A program made the position numbers and the translations under genes. Shown here piece by piece: positions 48,121 to 54,780 of a stretch of 64,000 nt of DNA (the stretch's first letter is position 1; every line of letters begins with the position of its first letter). The stretch lies in the NCBI GenBank assembly GCA_030432295.1, contig JAUIHI010000019.1, positions 1 through 64,000 of the forward strand, read 5' to 3'. The notes under the pieces are model-generated. The model had not been told where the DNA came from and searched no databases. It saw only the letters and a list, made by a program, of their open reading frames with translations. This stretch comes from Anaerolineae bacterium. GTDB lineage: Bacteria > Chloroflexota > Anaerolineae > Caldilineales > Caldilineaceae.

Positions 48121-49020
48121 ATGCAAGAGCGAACTATGCGCGGAATCTTCCCGATTCTGTGTACGCCTTTTTTTGAAGACGGGCAGATCGACGAGGCAAG
48201 CCTGCGCCGGGTGGTCGATTTCAATATTCAGGCGGGTGTTCACGGCCTGGGCATTGCCCTGGCCAGCGAAGTCTTCAAACTGACCGAAGCCGAGCGGGAA
48301 CGGGTGACGCGTATTGTGGTGGAGCAGGCTGGGGGCCGGGTTCCGGTGGTGGTCAACACCGGCGCGGCAGGGACCGATTTGGCGGTCCACTATAGCCGGG
48401 CCGCCCACGCCAACGGAGCCGATGCCCTGATGGTCATGCCGCCCAACTTTATGGGTGCATCCAACGAAGAAATTGTGGACTATTTCAAAGCCATCTCCGA
48501 CGCAGTGCCCCTGCCCATCTTCATCCAGGACACCCAAATGGTTCCCGTCTCCACCGGGCTGGCCCGTCAACTGGCCGATACCTGCGAATGGGTGCAATAT
48601 ATCAAAGTAGAGAGCCAGCCTGTCACCGCCAAAGTGGCGGCCATGCACGACGAAATGGGGGACAGACTGGTCATCTTTGGCGGCGCGGGGGGCGGCTATT
48701 TCATCGAGGAGATGCGTCGGGGCAGTGTGGGCACAATGCCCTTCTGCACCCAGCCCGAAGCCTTTGTGGAAATCTGGAACCGCTGCCAGGCCGGGGACGA
48801 GGCCGGAGCCAGAGAGGTTTTCAACCGCTATCTGCTGCCGGTGGCCCGGCTGTCGGGACAGGGCGCAGGGCTGTACTTTGGTATCCACAAAGAGATTCTG
48901 CGCCAGCGAGGGGTATTCACCACCAGCAAAGTGCGCAGCCCATCCTCGGCGCTGGACCCCTACACCGCCGCCGAACTGAAAGCGATTGTGGACGAACTTT
49001 ACCCGACGCCTGTGTCATAA
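48121..49020 (+). CDS. DapA/NanA-family aldolase or dehydratase, not a true DHDPS
   Basis: 299 residues, class I aldolase TIM barrel: GIFPILCTPFFEDGQIDEASL, then the Schiff-base Lys in WVQYIKVESQP. The Tyr of the YNVPxRT motif of dihydrodipicolinate synthase is absent; the segment reads FIQDTQMVPV, as in family members acting on other 2-oxo acids. A 2-keto-3-deoxy sugar acid lyase or dehydratase is more likely than lysine synthesis. AAGGAG precedes ATG. Coupled to the propeller gene. Confidence 0.85.
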   Translation: MQERTMRGIFPILCTPFFEDGQIDEASLRRVVDFNIQAGVHGLGIALASEVFKLTEAERERVTRIVVEQAGGRVPVVVNTGAAGTDLAVHYSRAAHANGADALMVMPPNFMGASNEEIVDYFKAISDAVPLPIFIQDTQMVPVSTGLARQLADTCEWVQYIKVESQPVTAKVAAMHDEMGDRLVIFGGAGGGYFIEEMRRGSVGTMPFCTQPEAFVEIWNRCQAGDEAGAREVFNRYLLPVARLSGQGAGLYFGIHKEILRQRGVFTTSKVRSPSSALDPYTAAELKAIVDELYPTPVS

Positions 49021-49023
49021 AAG

Positions 49024-49135
49024 CGGGACGCAGATTTTCAATCCGCGTTTATCTGCCCAATCAGCGTCATCCGCGTTCTATTCCCAAATCCGTGTAAATC
49101 TATCCTATCCGTGAACATCCGTGTTCTTTTGTAAG
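49024..49135. repeat. Composite spacer: GGACGCAGAT end plus ATCCGTG words
   Basis: Begins GGGACGCAGATTTTC like the 21704 palindrome, then runs into CCGTGTAAAT and CCGTGTTCTTTT words of the ACACGGAT family, ending at the ribosome-binding site of the next gene. Looks like two repeat classes joined. Confidence 0.62.
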
Positions 49136-49143
49136 GGGCAGCT

Positions 49144-50316
49144 ATGACAACCAATGACAACTGGCGTATGGAGACCGTCGCTATCCACGCCGGAAAAGAG
49201 ATCGACCCGACCACCGGCGCGGTGATGCCGCCCCTCCACCTCTCCACCACCTACGAGCGCAAGGCCGACGGCTCCTATCACAACGGTTTTACGTATATTC
49301 GGGGTGACAACCCCACCCGGCGCGCGTTGGAAGACACGCTCTGTAGCCTGGAAGGGGGTATCTGTGCCGCTACCTTCGCCTCTGGTATGGCCGCAATTAT
49401 GACCGTCTTCCAGGCCCTGCGCCCCGGCGATCACGTGCTCATCCCCGACGACATCTACTTCGGCACAAAAGTGATGATCGACAAACTCTTCACCCCCTGG
49501 GGGCTGAGCAGCGAGACCGTCGATATGACTGATCTGGACGGGGTGCGGGCGGCTATGCGTCCCAACACCAAAATGCTCTGGATCGAGACGCCCTCCAACC
49601 CCCTGCTCAAAATTACAGACATCGCGGCGGTGGCGGAGATTGCCCACGAAGCTGGCGCGATTCTGGCCTGTGACAGCACCTGGCCGTCGCCCGCACTGCA
49701 ACGCACGCTGGAACTGGGCGCGGACCTCTCGGTCCACGCCACCACCAAATATCTGGGCGGTCACAGCGATATGCTGGGGGGTGCGGTGATTGCGAAGGAA
49801 AACAGCGACTTCTTCGACACTGTGCGGATGATTCAGCAGGCGGGCGGTGCGGTTCCGTCCCCATTCGACTGCTGGCTGCTGCTGCGGGGCATCCGCACAT
49901 TGCCCTACCGGATGCGGGGACACTGCGAAAACGCGCAACGGGTGGCGGACTATCTGTCCCACCACCCGAAGATCGAAAAGGTATTCTATCCCGGCCTGTC
50001 CAGCCATCCCGGCCACGCCATTGCCGCCCGCCAGATGTCCGGCTTCGGCGGGATGCTCTCGATTCTGCTGGCGCCGGACAGTCTGCATACAGGCGAGCAG
50101 AATGCCCGGCGCATGGCCAACCGCATGCAACTCTTTGTCCAAGCCACCAGCTTGGGCGGGGTGGAAAGCCTCATCGAACACCGGGCGTCCATCGAAGGGG
50201 CCGTGACCAACGCGCCAGCCAATCTCCTGCGCCTCTCCGTCGGCCTGGAACACCCGGACGATATCATCGCCGATCTGGAACAGGCGCTGGCGGACGAAGT
50301 AGCGCTTGAACGATAG
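49144..50316 (+). CDS. Trans-sulfuration PLP enzyme, second paralogue
   Basis: 390 residues of the Cys/Met metabolism family: FTYIRGDNPTRRALE, cofactor Lys in [28 protein letters not shown]. It is only moderately similar to the copy at 24881 and lacks an S-box leader. Cystathionine gamma-lyase, methionine gamma-lyase or homoserine-sulfhydrylase activity is possible. AAGGGG before ATG. Confidence 0.9.
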   Translation: MTTNDNWRMETVAIHAGKEIDPTTGAVMPPLHLSTTYERKADGSYHNGFTYIRGDNPTRRALEDTLCSLEGGICAATFASGMAAIMTVFQALRPGDHVLIPDDIYFGTKVMIDKLFTPWGLSSETVDMTDLDGVRAAMRPNTKMLWIETPSNPLLKITDIAAVAEIAHEAGAILACDSTWPSPALQRTLELGADLSVHATTKYLGGHSDMLGGAVIAKENSDFFDTVRMIQQAGGAVPSPFDCWLLLRGIRTLPYRMRGHCENAQRVADYLSHHPKIEKVFYPGLSSHPGHAIAARQMSGFGGMLSILLAPDSLHTGEQNARRMANRMQLFVQATSLGGVESLIEHRASIEGAVTNAPANLLRLSVGLEHPDDIIADLEQALADEVALER

Positions 50317-50345
50317 AGCGAAGGAGCGGAAGAGCGCCGGTAGTG

Positions 50346-50717
50346 TCAATCTTTCGCATTACGTAGCGTATTGATACTGGCAATGAATATGGCGATCAAC
50401 TGATTTGTCTCGTCGATCAGTTGATCAATGCCTTCGGCGTGGGCCATTTCGTGCTCACGCAGCAATTCAAGCCAGAGAGCGCTTTCCTCCAATTCTTGCA
50501 AAACGATGTAGAATTTGGCAATGCGATCCGCTCTGCTGCGTGAATGCTTTGCCTCTCTGTGATTGGCGGCGCATCCAGTACCCGATCTCAGAAGTTGTCT
50601 GCCTATCACCAGCGCAGCGTCATTGTAATGATACTGCTGCTGGAGATAGGCGTACAATTTGATAATGCGGCTCGCATATCGCTTCGTGCGATCTCGCAAT
50701 GCCTGATGTTGATCCAT
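50346..50717 (-). CDS. Four-helix-bundle protein (S23/intervening-sequence type)
   Basis: 123 residues, nearly all helical: YASRIIKLYAYLQQQYHYNDAALVIGRQLLRSGTGCAANHREAKHSRSRADRIAKFYIVLQELEESALWLELL. The RSGTxxxANxxEA segment is the hallmark of the family first seen in 23S rRNA intervening sequences and later as free-standing genes. It may bind RNA or act as an oligomeric scaffold. No rRNA is near and no retroelement genes were seen, so it is a free-standing copy. Confidence 0.9.
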   Translation of the reverse strand: MDQHQALRDRTKRYASRIIKLYAYLQQQYHYNDAALVIGRQLLRSGTGCAANHREAKHSRSRADRIAKFYIVLQELEESALWLELLREHEMAHAEGIDQLIDETNQLIAIFIASINTLRNAKD

Positions 50718-50753
50718 CGCCCCCGAAACTCCCGCTCTATCGCTTCCCCGCTC

Positions 50754-51476
50754 TTACGATTGGAAGATCGTCACGCCCAGGTCCCGGTATTTCTGCCGTT
50801 CTTCGGGTTTGGTGCCTGTGCCCATAGCGATGCGCACACCCGTGCCCGCCAGTTGATCCCGCACGCTGGCCATACACTCTTCCACTGTCTGCAAGGGATA
50901 GTTGGGGTGCAGTTCGATGCTGAATTGCAGATCGTTCGGGCCGAAGGTGACGTGGGTGATGCCCGGCCGGAGCAGCCGCCCGATGTTCGTCACCGTCTGC
51001 ACGGATTCGATCTGAATGCTCAGCAGGACGGTGTTGTTCCACCAGGCCGCGTATTCCAGCCGGGAAGAGGGCGCCTCTTTGGAGCGCACGCCCAACCGGT
51101 TGGCCCCGCCCCAACTGCGCCGCCCGATATTGCCGTAATAGGCGTAGTCGATGGCGTCGTCCACACTGTACTGCTCCATCACTTCGGGGACCAGGCAGCC
51201 CGTCGGCCCCAGATCGAAGAAGCGGCCCACTTTGTGCGCGTCCCGGGTGTGGGGAATGCGCAACTGGACAGGAATGCCCAGTTCTTCGGCTGCACCGGTG
51301 AAGGCCACCAGCAGGTGATCGCTGTAGGCCGAGTGCTGGGCATCCAGCCAGATGAAATCGCAGTCAGCTTTGGCCCAGATGGCGGCCAGTTCCTCTTTAC
51401 TCCATTCGATGTTGGAACGCAGGGCGACCACTTCTTCGCCCGCGGCAATCCGCGCCCGCAAATTCTTTGCTGTCAT
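50754..51476 (-). CDS. HpcH/HpaI-family aldolase
   Basis: 240 residues, class II pyruvate aldolase fold: CDFIWLDAQHSAYSDHLL, LGPTGCLVPEV, metal-ligand Glu in LLSIQIESVQT, and TFGPNDLQFSI with the Asp ligand. Such enzymes split 2-keto-3-deoxy sugar acids (for example rhamnonate) into pyruvate and an aldehyde. With RhaM and the MBL hydrolase it forms a minus-strand group that fits deoxy-sugar use. AAGGAAG before ATG; an octamer palindrome lies upstream. Confidence 0.88.
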   Translation of the reverse strand: MTAKNLRARIAAGEEVVALRSNIEWSKEELAAIWAKADCDFIWLDAQHSAYSDHLLVAFTGAAEELGIPVQLRIPHTRDAHKVGRFFDLGPTGCLVPEVMEQYSVDDAIDYAYYGNIGRRSWGGANRLGVRSKEAPSSRLEYAAWWNNTVLLSIQIESVQTVTNIGRLLRPGITHVTFGPNDLQFSIELHPNYPLQTVEECMASVRDQLAGTGVRIAMGTGTKPEERQKYRDLGVTIFQS

Positions 51477-51502
51477 TTTCTGCTTCCTTTGTGGTCTTGT
51501 GT

Positions 51503-51578
51503 TTTGTATACACCGATGGAAGAGAACACAGATTTAACCGCTGCAATTTCTGTGTTCTTTTTTATCCGTGTATACAAA
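51503..51578. repeat. Octamer palindrome (ATCCGTGTATACA class), copy 3
   Basis: Arms 51503-51535 and 51545-51578 pair with a few mismatches (TTTGTATACACCGAT and ATCCGTGTATACAAA ends). Begins 27 nt upstream of the minus-strand aldolase start. Confidence 0.82.
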
Positions 51579-51600
51579 CCGTTGTGATTGAGTCCTGCTT

Positions 51601-52392
51601 CTATGGATAGAGTATGTGACTGTTGCGTGGAATGATCAGTGGCTTTGGCCCGTCCGCGGGGAACTGGGCCGCCCATTCGTTGGGATCGTAATCCCGCTTG
51701 ACAAAACAGGCCCGGTGCGCGGGGACCGCGTGGGAAAGGCCGACGGCCTGGGCCATTTTCACACTGCCCGCGAAGAAGGGAAACTCGCCTTCGTTGGGAT
51801 GGGTAGTGAGAAAGCCGATCTGGGGTTGCAGCGCGGCCACCGGTCTGGTCAGTTCCGGGTGATCGGCAAAGGTGTTGATGGGATCGCCGGAGAAGTAAAG
51901 GCGCACGCCGTCCACTGCCACGACGTAGCCCAGGTGGGTGACATCCGGTGGCTTGATGCCAGCGGCCGGATCGCCCGCTGGCGGTTTGGCATAGACCGCG
52001 TGGACGCTGAAGCCCGCCAGTTCCACCGATTCCCCGGCCTGAATGACCTGCATTTGGGATGGGTCCACATCTGTCTCGGCCAGAATTTTGTCGATGCTCT
52101 CTTGCGGCCCCACAAAGCGACAGGCCGGCGACGCATCCCAAATGCGCCTGACAGATTCAGGCCAGGTGTGGTCGCCGTGGGCGTGGGTGAGCAGGACAAA
52201 ATCTGTGGGCAGTGTCGCTTCGTCCAGGGGCGGCTGGGCGTGGATAAAACGCTCCGGTGCGCGTTGCCGGGGAAAGTAGGGGTCCACTTGCAGGACAGAC
52301 CCGGCGGCATCCTTGACTGCATAGCAGCTTTGCTCGAACCAGTGGACGGCGACTTGGCCGGAAGGGACAGAAAGAGTAGCGAGGGGGTGCAT
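51601..52392 (-). CDS. MBL-fold hydrolase, UlaG-like
   Basis: 263 residues. Metal motif LLTHAHGDHTWPE (HxHxDH) near residue 70, Asp/His partners further on (LYFSGDPINTF, LTTHPNEGEF), and VPAHRACF. Beta-lactamase-fold enzymes of this branch include L-ascorbate-6-phosphate lactonase UlaG and other sugar-lactone hydrolases. A lactone-opening step fits the adjacent aldolase and mutarotase genes. TCCTCC complement marks its Shine-Dalgarno. Confidence 0.88.
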   Translation of the reverse strand: MHPLATLSVPSGQVAVHWFEQSCYAVKDAAGSVLQVDPYFPRQRAPERFIHAQPPLDEATLPTDFVLLTHAHGDHTWPESVRRIWDASPACRFVGPQESIDKILAETDVDPSQMQVIQAGESVELAGFSVHAVYAKPPAGDPAAGIKPPDVTHLGYVVAVDGVRLYFSGDPINTFADHPELTRPVAALQPQIGFLTTHPNEGEFPFFAGSVKMAQAVGLSHAVPAHRACFVKRDYDPNEWAAQFPADGPKPLIIPRNSHILYP

Positions 52393-52474
52393 TGGATTTC
52401 CTCCTGGGGGTGGGAGTGAAACGTTCCCCTCAACGATACCCCAAATTGGAGCAGATGTCCACCTGCGCCGCCGC

Positions 52475-52795
52475 TCAATCCAAATGGAAGACCTCTTCCA
52501 ACTCCACCATCATTTCGTCGGCGTGGGTGGTTCCTAGTCCTTCAAAGAAAGGGGCCATCATCGCCTGCCAGCGGGCGTTGACCTCCTCTTTGGACATTCC
52601 CGCCTTGGCCGCGTCGTAGTCCGGCGTCTCGAAGTAGCCGAAGAGCAGACCGTCCGGGCGCATAAATAACGAATAGTTGTGCCAGCCGTGACGACTCAGC
52701 GCCTCCAGCATCTCCGGCCAGACAGCCGCGTGGTGGATTTTGTACTCCTTGATTTTCTCCTGCTTGACTTTCAATAAAAAGCCGATGCGTTGCAT
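52475..52795 (-). CDS. rhaM: L-rhamnose mutarotase
   Basis: 106 residues matching RhaM in length and motifs: MQRIGFLLKVKQEKIKEYKIHHAAVWPEML (catalytic His region), HNYSLFMRPDGLLFGYFE and WQAMMAPFFE. Interconverts anomers of L-rhamnose or L-fucose-like sugars. It is upstream of the MBL and aldolase genes on the same strand, suggesting a small catabolic unit. Confidence 0.93.
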   Translation of the reverse strand: MQRIGFLLKVKQEKIKEYKIHHAAVWPEMLEALSRHGWHNYSLFMRPDGLLFGYFETPDYDAAKAGMSKEEVNARWQAMMAPFFEGLGTTHADEMMVELEEVFHLD

Positions 52796-52840
52796 TGGGT
52801 TTCTCCTGACGGGTTGGGATAGTAAGACCGATTAAAAACC

Positions 52841-52998
52841 AGCGCCGGTTGAGTAGCCTGCGGCTGTATGCAGGCGTATCGAAACCAAAGCGGGTCCACG
52901 AGATATCTACTGTACACCCGCTCCTCGGTTTCGATACGCCGCCAGACGTTGGTGGGAAGGTCGTTTGTTTTCCTGGCGGCTACTCAACCAGCGTCGCT
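52841..52998. repeat. REPIN-like element, copy A
   Basis: Two REP-like stem-loops in opposite orientation. The first runs GGTTGAGTAGCC...CGTATCGAAACC (52848-52887), then a spacer with AGCGGGT...ACCCGCT, then GGTTTCGATACG...CTACTCAACC (52927-52989). The inner end forms the stop codon of the GIY-YIG gene on the minus strand. The right half is nearly identical to that of copy C. Confidence 0.9.
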
Positions 52999-53289
52999 GA
53001 TCCGGTTCTTCTTCCACTTCTTGCGGGCCAGTTCTGGCAATAGCTCGTACTCTCCACGAATGAGCGCCTCCCGTTTCTGACGACGCCAGCCCTGTACCTG
53101 CTTTTTAGCACTGAATGCAGCGTTAATGCTATCGAATTCGGCGCTGAACACCAGTTTCACTGGACGACGGTGTGCGGTATATTTCGCTCCATTGCCCTGA
53201 TTGTGTTCCCAAAGACGACGTTCGATGTCTACCGTTGAACCCACGTAGTAGGAACCGTCGGCACATTCGAGAATGTACATCCAGGCCAT
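52984..53289 (-). CDS. GIY-YIG nuclease-family protein nested in REPIN-like repeats, catalytic Glu replaced
   Basis: 101 residues from ATG 53289, which has GGAG 7 nt upstream; an open frame to 53403 is repeat DNA. Motifs: YILECADGSYYVGSTVDIERRLWEHNQG (the YIL and YVG pair at 5-17, Arg24/25), KYTAHRRPVKLVF, and AFSAKKQVQGWRRQKREALI. In relatives I know, the last motif reads xEKQVQGW with the catalytic Glu; here position 62 is Lys (codon AAA, one change from GAA), so nuclease activity is probably lost. The last codons, SDAG and stop, are read from repeat copy A. Flanked by copies A and B. Likely the former mover of these repeats. Confidence 0.9.
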   Translation of the reverse strand: MAWMYILECADGSYYVGSTVDIERRLWEHNQGNGAKYTAHRRPVKLVFSAEFDSINAAFSAKKQVQGWRRQKREALIRGEYELLPELARKKWKKNRISDAG

Positions 53290-53318
53290 AACTGTTCTCC
53301 CGACAGCGCCAAAAGTCC

Positions 53319-53482
53319 AGCGCCGGTTGAGTAGGAGTCGCTTCAGAAAACGGGGTGCTTTTCCCCGCCGTATCGAAACCAAAGCAGGTGGACACGAAAT
53401 CATCCGCAGACCCGTTCGCTTGATTTCGATACGGCTCGAAGACGTAGAATCTTTTGGATTCTGATGCTACTCAATCAGCGCT
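53319..53482. repeat. REPIN-like element, copy B (diverged)
   Basis: Starts CAGCGCCGGTTGAGTAGG, has CCGTATCGAAACC and, in reverse, GATTTCGATACGG...CTACTCAATCAGCGCT. Same plan as copies A and C but with different loop sequences. It ends 36 nt before copy C, and abuts the start of the GIY-YIG gene. Together A, B and C explain the gene-free DNA between 53290 and 53661. Confidence 0.85.
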
Positions 53483-53518
53483 CACTGATCTTCGAACTGT
53501 ATCTTACGATGCGAGATA

Positions 53519-53676
53519 AGCGCCGGTTGAGTAGCCCGGAGTCTACGGAGGGCGTATCGAAACCAAAGCGGGTCTGCAAGATATCTTCTTTACACCCGCT
53601 CCTGGGTTTCGATACGCCGCCAGACGTTGGTGGGAAGGTCGTTTGTTCTTCTGGCGGCTACTCAACCGGCGTCGCT
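53519..53676. repeat. REPIN-like element, copy C
   Basis: About 90% identical to copy A over 158 bp (CGCCGGTTGAGTAGCC...GGCGTATCGAAACC and GGTTTCGATACGCC...GGCTACTCAACC). Its inner end supplies the stop codon of the membrane protein gene at 53662, in the same frame as copy A supplies that of the GIY-YIG gene. Confidence 0.9.
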
Positions 53677-54780
53677 GGTCTGGTGGTCCGCTGTCCGCGG
53701 TCTGCCGTCGTCCGTCTCCATTGCCGCGAAGTGTTCCAGCAGGTAGCGATGGACGAAGATGTAGCCGCCGCCCACCTTTTGCAGGAAGTGGAGTTCTTCG
53801 GCGGCGTAGTCGAGGAAGGGGGCCAGACGCCAGGGCAGGGAGCCGGCCCGCCAGAGCAGAAAACGCACAATGAAGTGCTGGATCACGTCCAGGCCGCCGT
53901 ACCAGAGGCCGATATAGGTACCACTCAACACGCAGTAGATTAGTCCGTTCGTCAAATTGCTAAACAGCAACACAACTAGACCAACAAGCAAGCCGCCGAT
54001 GCTTCCCATCAAAAACGAGGAGTATAGATATGATTGATTTCCTTGAATGGGAATATCCGATAAATGTAGCTTGGTAAGCTCAATGCTGATCAGCATTATG
54101 ATGCTTAGAAATACGATTGAGGCTGCAATCGCAAACTTTATCTCATTGGTGAAAAACATAATCAAAATAATCATGGGCCCAGTAACCAACAACATAATAA
54201 TAAACATCGCTGCATATGCGTGGATTGTCATAAAAGAGCGAATGACTCTATCAAAATCAATATTGATTGTTCTCAATATCTTAATTTCATTGTATTGATC
54301 CCGCGCTTCAAATCGAAGCAACCAAATGATTACTAGAATGTATCCAAAAAAGACGTTCCCATCAGAACCAAGTACCCTAGCAACTACCAAAGTTATGGAA
54401 AGAACAAGTACTTGAAGAACCATCCAAAGAGATCGGAGGAAGTCGATTTGACTAGGTGTTCGGAACGAATACCGCTGGAACAAGAATATAGAGTCCACTG
54501 CTCCGGCAATCATTCCATAGGTCAACCCATAGGTCAATCCAAAATCAAGTGACCAGAAAGTTGAGCTTATAGTTAATCCAACTAGACTTGCCCAAATCAA
54601 ACGTGAAAGTACTGAATATGCAATGTACTGCATCGGTGAAGACAACCAACTCGGCTGAAGTTTTTCAATCAGAAAAATCGTCTGGTCGTGTTCTGTCATC
54701 CTCCGCGCCAGGAACGACAGCCAGTGGGTGACCTGTTCTTCGCTATAAGGGAGCACAGTCTGGCGGTTTTGCTGGCTCAT
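53662..54780 (-). CDS. Multi-pass membrane partner of the CHAT-NACHT protein
   Basis: 372 residues. The N-terminal PYSEEQVTHWLSFLARRMTEHDQTIFLIEKLQPSWL and the C-terminal LDYAAEELHFLQKVGGGYIFVHRYLLEHFA are segments that, in the Chloroflexota and cyanobacterial NACHT proteins I know, occur on the same chain as the NACHT domain. Between them lie about eight membrane helices. Here that part is a separate gene: its ATG overlaps the upstream stop (ATGA) and has GGAGG 5 nt upstream, favouring coupled translation over a damaged gene. The core is markedly AT-rich. The last residues come from a 7-nt-periodic repeat and REPIN copy C. Confidence 0.82.
   Translation of the reverse strand: MSQQNRQTVLPYSEEQVTHWLSFLARRMTEHDQTIFLIEKLQPSWLSSPMQYIAYSVLSRLIWASLVGLTISSTFWSLDFGLTYGLTYGMIAGAVDSIFLFQRYSFRTPSQIDFLRSLWMVLQVLVLSITLVVARVLGSDGNVFFGYILVIIWLLRFEARDQYNEIKILRTINIDFDRVIRSFMTIHAYAAMFIIMLLVTGPMIILIMFFTNEIKFAIAASIVFLSIIMLISIELTKLHLSDIPIQGNQSYLYSSFLMGSIGGLLVGLVVLLFSNLTNGLIYCVLSGTYIGLWYGGLDVIQHFIVRFLLWRAGSLPWRLAPFLDYAAEELHFLQKVGGGYIFVHRYLLEHFAAMETDDGRPRTADHQTSDAG

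Noticed and set aside
50346-50717. Diversity-generating retroelement accessory protein
   Set aside because: The four-helix-bundle fold fits, but there is no reverse transcriptase, template repeat or variable repeat nearby.
52841-53676. Possible CRISPR array
   Set aside because: The repeats are about 160 bp, palindromic, only three in number and separated by a gene; there are no uniform spacers and no cas genes.
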